A stretch of 64,000 nt of DNA from Fretibacter rubidus (lineage in GTDB: Bacteria > Pseudomonadota > Alphaproteobacteria > Caulobacterales > Maricaulaceae), in the NCBI RefSeq assembly GCF_041429785.1, contig NZ_CP163423.1, forward strand, positions 1,488,001-1,552,000. The letters are read 5' to 3'. The notes under the pieces were generated by a model. That model ran no database searches and was not told the origin of the DNA. It worked only from the letters and a program-made list of their open reading frames with translations. Both the position numbers and the translations under genes were made by a program. Below, in pieces: positions 8,973-18,024 of this stretch (its first letter is position 1; each line of letters opens with the position of its first letter).

Positions 8973-9360
8973 ATGATTAAAGTGATATCCGTTTTTTACA
9001 CTTGTTGCTATTGTCGTTTCTTTTTTCATTTTCATCGTGATTTGGCGACGCTATTTTCCTGTGAATGTCAGTAGCGACGGTAAAATCGTTTTCCATGCGT
9101 TTAGTACTATCCCGATTGTTGGTCTTTTACTTGGTTACTTGGTCGGGTTTTTACTCCAACGGATTATTCAAACAGGAAATGAGGTGACATCGCTCATTAT
9201 ACCATTAGGCTTTATATCAATGGGATTTGTTACCCTGGGTTCTGGTATCAGTTTGCTTATGCTTTCGAGATTTATTCCAGACGGTGCTCTATGTGATGAA
9301 CGGGATCGGCCTAAGGCTGAACCAGTGTCCCGCACACCAGACGGGTCAACATCGGTTTAA
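8973..9360 (+). pseudogene. small membrane protein, apparent frameshift in T6 run
   Basis: An open frame from GTG 9037 to 9360 encodes 107 aa with two hydrophobic segments (IPIVGLLLGYLVGFLL and LIIPLGFISMGFVTLGSGIS). The frame stays open upstream to 8986 and encodes another perfect helix (FFTLVAIVVSFFIFIVIW) but has no start codon. An ATG at 8973 (MIKVISVF) would join this helix if one T were removed from the six-T run at 8992-8997. So the native gene is probably 8973-9360 with three membrane helices, broken by a one-base insertion. This is either a real mutation or a sequencing error. I do not recognise the family. Confidence 0.5.
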
Positions 9361-9370
9361 CGGGCCAAAT

Positions 9371-10504
9371 TTAACTCATTGGGTTCATGACATTGTCGCG
9401 TAATTTAGGCAGCACACGACTATTGGATTGATAAAACGGCGTAAAAACCGCACTAAACAATTGATAAAGCCCGACATGATAGCGCCGTGCGGCCGCATAT
9501 TGCCCTAACGCCATACCAATATCATCATATTCATCCAGACTGTCTGCGAGCGCTTTTGCATCAAGCAGGGCCATATTCGCGCCTTGTCCTAATTGCGGGC
9601 TGGCTTGGTGGGCGCTATCCCCGATATAGGCAATGTGATTGCCGAAAGGGCGCATCAACGTACCGTGGCTATAACGGGCCGCTGTCATATCGCTGTGGGA
9701 TTTAATCTGCGCGACAAAGGGCGCAAACTCTGACCAAAGCGCAATTGTTTTGGCTTTCCAGGCGTCCAAATCACTCTGATACCAATCAGACAGGCGCTCT
9801 CGTGGCTCGCTCCAAAATATAGCTGCGCATTGTTTGTTGCTGCCCGGCATCGTGCCAATGGGCAGGACACCGAGCATATGGTGGGCTTTTTGATAAGATT
9901 GACTGAGCCGGCCCGTTGGGAGGTTTGTGCGGTCAGGCCATGCCACAGCGCCCCATAAGGCGCCGTAGCCAAGTGGACGGCTCTTTATCGGGCTTAGCGG
10001 TGAATGCGCGCCAGAGGCATCAATGACCAGATCGAAAGGGCCGTGAACTCTGCCGTCTTCAGAGGTCAGTGTTCTCTTATTGCTGGCGTGCTGGGTAGAG
10101 GTGATTGATGTGCCGCCAATAATGGTGACGGATGATTTCATAAGGGCTTGGTAGAGCGCATCAAACAAGCTCGCACGGTGAATGCCAATGCCGAATGTAG
10201 CGCCGCCCGGCGGGCCGTAATCGACGTTTAGAACGGCACGTTTACTGTCACATTCCGTACCAAACATCTTAAATATTTTGTGACCTCGCGCGAGGATAAC
10301 ATCGGACAGTCCTAAGAATTTCAACACATTAAGCCCGACGGGTTGTATCACCAGCCCTGAGCCAAGCGGTTCAGGCGTCGTAAAGCGGTCAAAAATCTGG
10401 ACGTTATGGCCAGCGCGCGACATCATGAGCGCCGTCGCCATACCGCCGATACCGCAGCCCGAGATGCCAATATGAAGACGACCAGCCATAATGTCTGTTA
10501 GCAT
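9371..10504 (-). CDS. FAD-dependent monooxygenase
   Basis: 377 aa, class A flavoprotein aromatic-hydroxylase fold. The Rossmann motif ISGCGIGGMATALMMSRAG lies at the N-terminus, an acidic residue for ribose binding in QIFDRF follows, and the late FAD motif is YIGDSAHQASPQLGQGANMA. ATG at 10504 gives five extra residues; ATG at 10489 (MAGRLHIGISG) is equally plausible. It is similar to the salicylate/UbiH-type monooxygenase superfamily, and the substrate cannot be told from sequence. It is convergent with the small membrane gene and divergent from the YjbR-like gene. Confidence 0.85.
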   Translation of the reverse strand: MLTDIMAGRLHIGISGCGIGGMATALMMSRAGHNVQIFDRFTTPEPLGSGLVIQPVGLNVLKFLGLSDVILARGHKIFKMFGTECDSKRAVLNVDYGPPGGATFGIGIHRASLFDALYQALMKSSVTIIGGTSITSTQHASNKRTLTSEDGRVHGPFDLVIDASGAHSPLSPIKSRPLGYGALWGAVAWPDRTNLPTGRLSQSYQKAHHMLGVLPIGTMPGSNKQCAAIFWSEPRERLSDWYQSDLDAWKAKTIALWSEFAPFVAQIKSHSDMTAARYSHGTLMRPFGNHIAYIGDSAHQASPQLGQGANMALLDAKALADSLDEYDDIGMALGQYAAARRYHVGLYQLFSAVFTPFYQSNSRVLPKLRDNVMNPMS

Positions 10505-10566
10505 AGTCGGCGCGATATAAGATGCGGTAAATTTGCATATCTATGTATCAATGATAAGACCGCCCT

Positions 10567-10926
10567 ATGACGGTTGATGAGTACAACATCTTTTGCGAGA
10601 CCCTCCCTGCGACGCATTATGTGCAGCAATGGGGCGGGGCGCATGTTTGGAAAATTAGGCCTAAGTTTTTTGCTGCTGCTTGGGATGATGCAGATGGTTT
10701 GCGGATTACGTTTAAAGCCACAGACATGGGATATGAGATCATGCGCGATATGCCGGGGCTACGTCCTGCGCCCTATATGGCATCGCGCGGCATGACGTGG
10801 ATACAGCATTACGCCGCACCTGGGCTAGATGATGATAATTTGAAAACCCATATCAAAGCGTCCTATGATATGGTCGTGGCTAAGCTGACGCGAAAGCAGC
10901 GCGCAGAATTAGGCATAGAGGGTTAA
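10567..10926 (+). CDS. MmcQ/YjbR family protein
   Basis: 119 aa, full length for the MmcQ/YjbR (DUF419) family, which has a double-wing CyaY-like fold and is sometimes called DNA-binding though its function is unknown. Landmarks are the WGGAHVWKIRPKFFA strand pair, FKATDMGYEIM, PGLRPAPYMASRGMTWI and a C-terminal helix LKTHIKASYDMVVAKL. It is followed 4 bases later by the GST gene, so the two are likely co-transcribed. Confidence 0.88.
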   Translation: MTVDEYNIFCETLPATHYVQQWGGAHVWKIRPKFFAAAWDDADGLRITFKATDMGYEIMRDMPGLRPAPYMASRGMTWIQHYAAPGLDDDNLKTHIKASYDMVVAKLTRKQRAELGIEG

Positions 10927-10930
10927 GATT

Positions 10931-11533
10931 ATGAAATTACACTATAATCCTATATCACCCTATGCCCGCAAAGCGATGATTTTCGCCCGTATTCACGGAT
11001 TGGATGTCTTGGTTGTTGACGCGAAAGCCGACGGCATACGCGGCTATACAAACGGACTAAACCCGCTAGGTAAGATTCCTGCGCTAGAGCTTGATGACGG
11101 CAGAGTGTTGTTTGATAGTGTTGTCATTTGTGATTACTTTGACAGCCTGTCAAACACCCCTTTGCTGTCTGACGACCGTGACACGCGGTTTTCTCAGAAA
11201 ACGTTGCATGCGCTGGGCGACGGCCTGTCTGATGCAGTTTACAATTACCGTTACGAAATTGCGCGCGAGGAAACATTGCACTGCGCGCCGATGTTAGAGC
11301 GTCATACGACGGCCATGGTCATGGGAATATCGCATCTAAATGACATCATAGAGACTCTTGGCACGGGATGGAGCTACGGTAATATCGCGATTATCTGTGC
11401 TTTGGATTACATGACATATCGCGCGCCGCATGTTGACTGGGCGGGATTATCGCCAGCTTTGGCGATATGGCATTCAGCTTTCAAATCTGAAGCCGCCTAT
11501 GTGGATAGCTATGCTTATCCGATGGCAAAATAA
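10931..11533 (+). CDS. glutathione S-transferase family protein
   Basis: A 200-aa GST-fold protein. The N-terminal thioredoxin-like domain reads MKLHYNPISPYARKAMIFAR with Ser/Tyr in the glutathione-binding site, then NPLGKIPALELDDG with the cis-Pro, and the gamma-Glu binding signature LFDSVVICDYFDSL. The C-terminal half is helical. AGGGTTAAG serves as the RBS. The substrate is unknown. It forms a pair with the upstream YjbR-like gene, and its stop overlaps a 29-codon small ORF. Confidence 0.88.
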   Translation: MKLHYNPISPYARKAMIFARIHGLDVLVVDAKADGIRGYTNGLNPLGKIPALELDDGRVLFDSVVICDYFDSLSNTPLLSDDRDTRFSQKTLHALGDGLSDAVYNYRYEIAREETLHCAPMLERHTTAMVMGISHLNDIIETLGTGWSYGNIAIICALDYMTYRAPHVDWAGLSPALAIWHSAFKSEAAYVDSYAYPMAK

Positions 11534-11622
11534 TGCATTGCTCAACGCTGCATAACGACGATTTTCAAAAGACTGTATTTGATAGGTTTGAGGCTAATAT
11601 CGCAATGATTACAGAGCGTTAG
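11533..11622 (+). CDS. possible 29-aa small ORF coupled to GST stop
   Basis: ATG at 11533 overlaps the GST stop (TAATG). Twenty-nine codons follow to TAG at 11620-11622, giving a peptide that begins MHCSTLHNDDFQK and ends MITER. It fills almost the whole gap before the GMC oxidoreductase. The tight coupling favours translation, but no family is recognised and the length makes chance possible. Confidence 0.3.
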   Translation: MHCSTLHNDDFQKTVFDRFEANIAMITER

Positions 11623-11630
11623 GGTTTACC

Positions 11631-13328
11631 ATGGATTTTGATGCAATTGTTATTGGTTCAGGTATTTCGGGCGGCTGGGTTGCCAAAGAATTGTGCGAGC
11701 GTGGACTAAAAGTCTGTGTCCTAGAGCGGGGGAGTGAATTTGATCCAATGCGGGATATGTCAGATAACCTCGACCCATGGGAAACGCCCTTTGCTGACCG
11801 CGTTTCAGAGGCGGAAATTGAGGAAGATTACCCTATTCAAGGTCGCACTTATGCGTTCAAAGACAGCACAAAGCACCTCTGGATAAAAGATAGCGAGCAC
11901 CCTTACGTTCGCACAGACGGCACGACATTTAACTGGCGGCGCGGCGGCAAAGTTGGCGGTAAGTCCCACATGTGGGCGCGGGCAAGTTACCGCTTGGCTC
12001 CTTATGATTTCGCGGTCAATGCAGAGGACGGTGAGGGCGTCGACTGGCCCGTGCGTTATGATGATATCGCCCCGTGGTATGACTATGTTGAAAAATTTGC
12101 AGGGATATCAGGCGGACGTGACGGCCTTGCGCAACTGCCAGATGGAAAGCACTTTCTCCCGCCGTTTGATCTGACCTGCGCTGAAAAAGATTTGCAAAAG
12201 TCATTGAGCCAACTTTATCCAGAGCGGTCTTTAATTATTGGACGGGTCGCAAATTTGACTCGCGCGACTGATGACCACACAGCCGTAGGGCGGGGACAAT
12301 GCCAAGCGCGCAACCGCTGTTATCATGGCTGCTCTTACGGCGGGTATTTCTCATCAACATCGGCGACTTTACCTGCTGCGAAAGCGACAGGAAAATTGAC
12401 CCTCATCCCTAATGCGATAGTTTCTAAGCTGATCCTTGACCCGAAATCCCAGCGTATTTCCGCCGTGCAGGTGAGAGATACCAAGACAGGCCTGGGCACA
12501 ACATATCGTAGCAATATCGTTTTTCTAAATGCCTCTGCCATAGCGTCGGCCATGATTTTGCTTAACTCGGCATCCGAGGACCGGCCCACTGGGCTGGCTA
12601 ATCGTTCAGACCAAGTCGGACGAAATCTAATGGATCATCTAGGTGGGTCACGGGTGCAGGCGCGTGTGCCGGGGCATCTTGATAAATACTATTATGGTCG
12701 CCGGCCCATTGGCGGCTACATCCCGCGTTACCGTAATTTCCCCGCTCGCGATCAAGACTATAAACGCGGCTGGGGATATCAAGTCTATTCCAGTCGAGGC
12801 GGCGGGACGGGCCGTCGTCCCGGGGTTGGCGATGAATTTAAAACGGCCAATCGCACACCAGGGGACTGGACAATCATGCTAGATGCTTTTGGCGAAGTTC
12901 TGCCGCGTGCGGATAATCGCGTTACGCTGCATAAAACCAAGACGGATAAATGGGGACATCCCATTGCCAATATCAATTTCCAGCTTAGCGAAAATGACAA
13001 AGTCTTGATGCAAGCCGCACACAATGACGCGATAGAGATGCTCCGTGCGGCGGGTTTTGATAACATTATTGAGAACCAAAAACCCGGGACAGATATGAAG
13101 GGCGTCAATGGCCGCATTCACGAAATGGGCACAGCCCGCATGGGCCGCGACCCGTCAACATCTGTGTTGAATAAACTCAATCAAGCCCATGATATTGCTA
13201 ATTTATTTATTACAGACGGGTCTTTTATGGCGTCATCCGCCGTGCAAAATCCGTCGCTTAGCTATATGGCTTTTTCTGCCCGAGCAGCGCATCACGCGGC
13301 TGATTTACTCGAGGCGGGGGTGCTTTAA
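11631..13328 (+). CDS. GMC-family FAD oxidoreductase
   Basis: A 565-aa glucose-methanol-choline oxidoreductase. It has the dinucleotide-binding start DFDAIVIGSGISGGWVAKEL, LERG at the second strand end, FNWRRGGKVGGKSHMWARAS (FAD-contact loop with the usual WGG-type sequence) and the C-terminal active-site region GRIHEMGTARMG followed by NLFITDGSFMASSAVQNPSL. It resembles the gluconate 2-dehydrogenase large-subunit/choline dehydrogenase-like branch. No Tat signal is seen at this start. Partner subunits (a small subunit and cytochrome) are absent nearby. The substrate is probably a sugar or polyol (inference). Confidence 0.9.
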   Translation: MDFDAIVIGSGISGGWVAKELCERGLKVCVLERGSEFDPMRDMSDNLDPWETPFADRVSEAEIEEDYPIQGRTYAFKDSTKHLWIKDSEHPYVRTDGTTFNWRRGGKVGGKSHMWARASYRLAPYDFAVNAEDGEGVDWPVRYDDIAPWYDYVEKFAGISGGRDGLAQLPDGKHFLPPFDLTCAEKDLQKSLSQLYPERSLIIGRVANLTRATDDHTAVGRGQCQARNRCYHGCSYGGYFSSTSATLPAAKATGKLTLIPNAIVSKLILDPKSQRISAVQVRDTKTGLGTTYRSNIVFLNASAIASAMILLNSASEDRPTGLANRSDQVGRNLMDHLGGSRVQARVPGHLDKYYYGRRPIGGYIPRYRNFPARDQDYKRGWGYQVYSSRGGGTGRRPGVGDEFKTANRTPGDWTIMLDAFGEVLPRADNRVTLHKTKTDKWGHPIANINFQLSENDKVLMQAAHNDAIEMLRAAGFDNIIENQKPGTDMKGVNGRIHEMGTARMGRDPSTSVLNKLNQAHDIANLFITDGSFMASSAVQNPSLSYMAFSARAAHHAADLLEAGVL

Positions 13329-13342
13329 GAAATAAAACTGGC

Positions 13343-15301
13343 CTACTTCAGCGGCGTTTTGAAAAAGGCGGGCATGTCATCGCCGAAACCTGAGACGGAT
13401 GATTTACCGCCTTTGTCCTGACCGCGACCGCGGCGTTTGTTTTGGCGGTCATTCTCGCGGGCTTGATCTTCGCGTGTTCTAGCCGGTTTCGCTTTGGCGG
13501 GTTCTGACCGAGAATTAGATTTTTTAGCATGTCCGTCTTGACGTTTCTCAGTCTGATTGGTGTCGCGGGATTGTTTCTTGTCCCTATGATTAGTTGACGA
13601 CTTGCTATCGCGCTTATCACTATTGCCGTCCGGGGCTTTGCGACTTCCACGTTTTGGCGCGCGCTTGCTATCCTCTGTGCTCTGATTTTTAGCAGAGGTC
13701 TCTTTTGACGTGTTTTCAGTTGAACCGCTGCGGCTTGGGGCTTTGCGGCGGGCAGGGGCCTTCCGACGACCCGAAGTTTTAGCGGGCGCCTCTGATGCCG
13801 TCGTTTCTACAGGCGCCGTCTTCTCGGCTTTACCCGTGGGTGCTTTCTTCCGACCCGGCGGGGCCTTGCGACGACGGCTGTCATCTTTAGCGACACTGCG
13901 TTTGGGTTTGTCATCTGAAACCATATCCTCGGCTTTGGACTTAGCGGCTTCGTGCTTTTTTATCTCGCGTTCTTTTTCGCCGTAATTACGGTCACGTCCG
14001 CCTGATGAGCGTCGCTTGCTATCTCGTCCACCGCTGCGTCCGCCTTTATCACCTCGTCCACCCTTAGCGCCGCGCCCACCTTTACGGCCCCGTGATTTGT
14101 CTTCTTTCTGGAAATCTTCCAGTCCTGGGATTTCCATCTCCTCGATTTCGTCTACTTTAATCATGTGAAGAATGGCTTCATAATTCTTTTGATCAAGGCG
14201 CGCGACGAACATGACTGTATCCCCTTTGCGGCCCGCACGGCCTGTACGGCCAATACGGTGCACGTAATCCTCTGCATGGCCAGGAACGTCATAGTTAAAG
14301 ACATGCGATACGGACGGCACATCAAGGCCCCGGGCTGCAACGTCACTCGCGACCAAGACTTTAATCTCACCGTTTTTAAACCGCTCTAGCGTTTCCGTGC
14401 GCAAGCTTTGGGCAAGGTCACCATGAATGGGTTCCGCCGAATGACCATGTTTAGTCAGGGATTTGGCAACGATATCGACGTCACGTTTGCGGTTGCAAAA
14501 TACAATCGCATTATCAACATCGGAGTTATCAATAATCCAACGTAGCGCCGTGCGTTTCACTTTGGCATCAGAATTAGGCAGACGCACAATACGTTGCGTG
14601 ACGGTCTTAGCCGTCATATTTTTACGCGCGATCTGAACTGTGGCTGGCTGATGCAAGAACTGATCAACAAGGCGTTTGATCTCTGCTGGCATCGTGGCTG
14701 AAAAGAACAGTACTTGGCGCGTAAAGGGTGTCAGATTGAAGATTTTTTCAATATCGGGAATGAAACCCATATCGAGCATACGGTCAGCTTCATCGACCAC
14801 GAGGGTTTGCACACCCGTCAGCAAAATTTTACCGCGCTCAAATTGATCAAGCAACCGGCCGGGCGTCGCGATGAGGACGTCAACGCCGCGCATAAGCTTG
14901 CGGTCTTGTTCAGCGAATGACACACCACCAATTAGCAGCGCCATTTCAAGCTTTAGATATTTGCCGTAAAGCTCAACATTCTCAGCCACTTGCGCAGCCA
15001 ATTCACGCGTCGGGCAAACGATAAGGCAGCGCGGCATGCGCGCACGGGCGCGACCCTTGGCCATTTTATGAACTGTCGGCAGAACGAAGGCGCCGGTTTT
15101 GCCTGTGCCCGTTTGGGCAATGCCAAGTACATCTTTGCCTTCCATGGCATAGGGAATGGCACGCGCTTGAATCGGCGTCGGCTTTTCGTAGCCCATATCG
15201 TCTAGGGCTTTTATGATTTTAGGATCGAGGCCCAGTTCCTTAAAGGTCACTGTTACGGGGGCGTCGGCGGGAATCTCTGTGGGGTCGTTAGTTGCGGTCA
15301 A
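13343..15301 (-). CDS. DEAD-box RNA helicase, RhlE-like, with long basic tail
   Basis: 652 aa. Helicase core covers about residues 15-400: Q-motif PTPIQARAIP, motif I AQTGTGKTG, motif II VVDEADRML (DEAD), motif III FFSATMP, and the C-terminal helicase domain with ARGLDVPSVSHV and HRIGRTGRAG. Residues from about 410 to 635 are low complexity, rich in Lys/Arg/Gly/Ser/Pro, with RGRKGGRGAKGGRG and repeated RRKAP blocks, ending in FGDDMPAFFKTPLK. The tail is likely disordered and RNA-binding. The start is TTG at 15301; an in-frame TGA at 15311-15313 rules out a longer version, and a GTG inside (before TFKELGL) is an alternative. It probably acts in RNA decay or ribosome assembly. Confidence 0.9.
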   Translation of the reverse strand: MTATNDPTEIPADAPVTVTFKELGLDPKIIKALDDMGYEKPTPIQARAIPYAMEGKDVLGIAQTGTGKTGAFVLPTVHKMAKGRARARMPRCLIVCPTRELAAQVAENVELYGKYLKLEMALLIGGVSFAEQDRKLMRGVDVLIATPGRLLDQFERGKILLTGVQTLVVDEADRMLDMGFIPDIEKIFNLTPFTRQVLFFSATMPAEIKRLVDQFLHQPATVQIARKNMTAKTVTQRIVRLPNSDAKVKRTALRWIIDNSDVDNAIVFCNRKRDVDIVAKSLTKHGHSAEPIHGDLAQSLRTETLERFKNGEIKVLVASDVAARGLDVPSVSHVFNYDVPGHAEDYVHRIGRTGRAGRKGDTVMFVARLDQKNYEAILHMIKVDEIEEMEIPGLEDFQKEDKSRGRKGGRGAKGGRGDKGGRSGGRDSKRRSSGGRDRNYGEKEREIKKHEAAKSKAEDMVSDDKPKRSVAKDDSRRRKAPPGRKKAPTGKAEKTAPVETTASEAPAKTSGRRKAPARRKAPSRSGSTENTSKETSAKNQSTEDSKRAPKRGSRKAPDGNSDKRDSKSSTNHRDKKQSRDTNQTEKRQDGHAKKSNSRSEPAKAKPARTREDQARENDRQNKRRGRGQDKGGKSSVSGFGDDMPAFFKTPLK

Positions 15302-15436
15302 GTGTGTCTTTCAGACGATGGGCGCACATGTCGCGCCGTTATAATGCGCAGAAATACCCGCGCTGCGTATTTGGCGCAACATAAGGCCGTTCGCCCAAAG
15401 GTCAAGCGCTCTATGCGCCGCGTGTTTTGGCCTGAT

Positions 15437-16666
15437 TTATTCATGCCGAAGCGCGTCAATCGGGAGCATTTTAGCGGCCCGCCTTGCTGGGAAAAACCCA
15501 AATATTACGCCAATAAACATGGCCGCCAGAAGCGAATAAAATCCGACTGCAAGGCTAGGGTTTATACTGAAGTCACCGTCTAGCCCCATGTTAATGAGGG
15601 CAATCACACCGTAACCCAGACCAATGCCGATAAAGCCGCTGAGTAAGCAAAGCATGGCGGATTCAATTAGGAACTGCCACATGATGTCACTCTCAAACGC
15701 GCCCATGGCCATACGCAAGCCAATTTCACTTGTGCGTTCTGATACTGTCATCAGCATAACATTCATCACGCCAATACCGCCGACCAGCAAAGCAATAGAG
15801 CCCATAGCCGCGAGAATATAGCCAATCATATTGATGGCTTTGGCTGATTCTGCGCGCATGGAGCGTAAGCTAAACATACTAAAATCAGGGGCATCATTAA
15901 TGCCAATGTTTCTGCGTTGCCTGAGTATTTGATCAATCGTGCTTTCGATTTGATCAAAATTAGCGCCAGCTTCGCCGAGGACTTCAATGCTATTGACGTG
16001 TTTATGGACAAATTTATCGCCGCCAACCAGTTTTTGTCGCGCAAGGCCAATGGGTATCCAGATATAGCTCTCACGCGCTGATGTGCCGTCGCCATTGCCG
16101 CTACTGACGATGCCTTTCACGCGAAACTCGACACCGTTGATTTTTAGAGTTTGTCCCAAGGCATATTGGTCTTTGAACAATCGCTTGACGATACCCCGAC
16201 TGATAACCGCGACGGGCGCGGCGCTGTCTAAATCATATTGAGATATCATCTCGCCATCAGTTAGTTCGTCCTCTTGCAAAAGCGGGTAGTCGAGATCAAT
16301 CCCGGTTACAGTCGCCGAAATATCATCACCTAGGGCGGCAACACTTTTAACCGATACTCTAAGAGTGCCTGTAACAGCCGTCACATTTCGAATACCCCGT
16401 AGTGCAGCGACATCTGCTTCTGAAAAGCTAAAAACGGGGCGGCTTTGAGAGGCGCGACTATCGGGCCGCTGCGCGCCGACATAAATCGTGCGAGCGCCAA
16501 CGGTATCAAATGCCTTTTCCATTTCCGTTTCTGCGACTTCGCCTAAGGTCAGCATGGCAAAAACTGACGCAACACCAATTATAATACCAAGAGATGTCAG
16601 GGCGGACCGCACAGGACGCTCGGCGAGCGACACGAGCGCTTGTTGGAAGGGATCTAAGAATCGCAT
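15437..16666 (-). CDS. MacB/FtsX-type ABC transporter permease
   Basis: 409 aa with the MacB layout: an N-terminal membrane helix (ALTSLGIIIGVASVFAML), a roughly 230-aa periplasmic domain (MacB_PCD) with TVTGIDLDYPLLQE, then three helices of the FtsX domain including GSIALLVGGIGVMNVMLMTVSERTSEIG and ALRHE at the C-terminus. Such permeases need an ATPase partner to act as mechanotransmission pumps or exporters. No ATPase or membrane-fusion protein lies within the window next to it, so it is an orphan here. It is separated from the amidohydrolases by a terminator. Confidence 0.88.
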   Translation of the reverse strand: MRFLDPFQQALVSLAERPVRSALTSLGIIIGVASVFAMLTLGEVAETEMEKAFDTVGARTIYVGAQRPDSRASQSRPVFSFSEADVAALRGIRNVTAVTGTLRVSVKSVAALGDDISATVTGIDLDYPLLQEDELTDGEMISQYDLDSAAPVAVISRGIVKRLFKDQYALGQTLKINGVEFRVKGIVSSGNGDGTSARESYIWIPIGLARQKLVGGDKFVHKHVNSIEVLGEAGANFDQIESTIDQILRQRRNIGINDAPDFSMFSLRSMRAESAKAINMIGYILAAMGSIALLVGGIGVMNVMLMTVSERTSEIGLRMAMGAFESDIMWQFLIESAMLCLLSGFIGIGLGYGVIALINMGLDGDFSINPSLAVGFYSLLAAMFIGVIFGFFPARRAAKMLPIDALRHE

Positions 16667-16693
16667 GACACAAGCTTAGGTTAAACACGGCCA

Positions 16694-16720
16694 TAAAAAA
16701 ACCGCGCATATAGCGCGGCT
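16694..16720 (-). terminator. rho-independent terminator after amidohydrolase pair
   Basis: On the minus strand AGCCGCGC, a 5-base loop, GCGCGGT and then a run of T form a GC-rich hairpin with U-tail (left arm 16713-16720, right arm 16701-16707, T-run 16694-16700). It lies just past the stop of the amidohydrolase gene at 16743 and ends that transcript before the permease gene. Confidence 0.85.
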
Positions 16721-16742
16721 TTCTCATGTTGAACTATAGACC

Positions 16743-18023
16743 TTATCGGTATTTATGAGGCCGCGCGTCTGTGTTGGTTGGGTTATAGCGATCGCTCAGC
16801 AGTTTTTGACGGCTATTCATATCTTGCGATACGCCGTCAATATAAACCGCTTCGGCGCCTGTCGTAACTTCCAACGGGTCACCGTCCCAGATAACTAGCG
16901 TAGCGTCACTGCCGACTGACAAATCACCTGATGTGCCGCCAAACCATTTGGCTGGGGTGGATGAGATTGAGGCAAAGGCCTTATCCCATGACAGACCTGT
17001 TCCAACGGCGTTACCCGCATGTTGGGACAGCACACGCACATTATGCGATAAGTCTGCCGTGCTGGTCATCACGGCATAGTCAACGCCGGCGGCGTCAAGG
17101 ATGAGGATATTATCCTCGCGCGCGCCTACGGCGTCAAAACTGCGCGGTAGGTTTTCATGCGGGTCAACCATGACCTTTATGCCCGCCGCCGCAAGCTCGT
17201 CTGCTACCATCCACGCTTCAGCGGCACCGACGACGACGATGTCAATCTTGAACTCCTTTTTAAGATCAATAATCGTCATTAAATCAGATGCCCGACTGGC
17301 CGAGATTAGAAATGGCATACCGCCACGGGCAGCTTGGAACAATGCGCCTGCGTCACGGCGGGATAACATATCGCCGTCCTCGGGCCCGTCGTAACGGGCG
17401 GGGTAGGCAGCTGCATCATTTAACGCCGCGCGAAATTGCGACAGTGCCGCCGCGCGCGACCCGCCCGCTGTGCTGGCTCCGCCAGCCCCCAACTCGACTG
17501 AGATAAAAGCGTCGGTATTTTCAATGCTATCAAACTGACCTGACGTGTTAGCAATAAGCCCCGTGCCGCCAAAGATGTTCATGCCCGTACCGGGAACAGA
17601 GGCGATATGGGTGATGCCTTCGACCCGTGTATTGCCCATAACAGGTGTTTTGGGGTTGAAGCTATCAACGGCGCGGTCACTGACTGATGTTTTGCTTTCG
17701 CGGCCTCGAATATCGTTAGTGGATGATTCAAGGCTGATTTCGACAAGACCGATTTGGGAGTAGGGGGCAAAGAGACCCGGCGTGACCCATTTGCCTGTCC
17801 CGTCAAGCATAGTAACACCATCTGGCGTCGGAATGTCTGCCGCGACTTGCGCAATCTTGCCATTACGAACCAGCACATCGCCGGCCTCAATGATACCTGC
17901 CGCTGTATTCGTGACGACTTTCGCGTCTTTAATTAAGACGTCCTGCGCGAGAGCAGGGAGCGCTGAACCTAGAAGTAGGGCGACCGTGATTGAGGTCGTG
18001 AATGTTTTCATTGTCTTGCTCAT
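16743..18023 (-). CDS. exported amidohydrolase homologue lacking metal-ligand motifs
   Basis: 426 aa from ATG 18023, chosen because GGGAGG lies 8 bases upstream and the signal peptide MSKTMKTFTTSITVALLLGSALPALAQ then starts cleanly. The overall shape is an imidazolonepropionase-like amidohydrolase with composite beta-sandwich ends (VLIKDAKVVTNTAAG; SVGSDATLVIWDGDPLEV). The metal motif HxH after TPG is replaced by APYSQ, the later His positions read ISASRAS and GAAEAW, and the HSD motif reads TSTAD. I infer it is not a normal metallohydrolase. It may be a structural partner of the upstream active paralogue. One base separates the two genes. Confidence 0.85.
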   Translation of the reverse strand: MSKTMKTFTTSITVALLLGSALPALAQDVLIKDAKVVTNTAAGIIEAGDVLVRNGKIAQVAADIPTPDGVTMLDGTGKWVTPGLFAPYSQIGLVEISLESSTNDIRGRESKTSVSDRAVDSFNPKTPVMGNTRVEGITHIASVPGTGMNIFGGTGLIANTSGQFDSIENTDAFISVELGAGGASTAGGSRAAALSQFRAALNDAAAYPARYDGPEDGDMLSRRDAGALFQAARGGMPFLISASRASDLMTIIDLKKEFKIDIVVVGAAEAWMVADELAAAGIKVMVDPHENLPRSFDAVGAREDNILILDAAGVDYAVMTSTADLSHNVRVLSQHAGNAVGTGLSWDKAFASISSTPAKWFGGTSGDLSVGSDATLVIWDGDPLEVTTGAEAVYIDGVSQDMNSRQKLLSDRYNPTNTDARPHKYR

Positions 18024-18024
18024 C

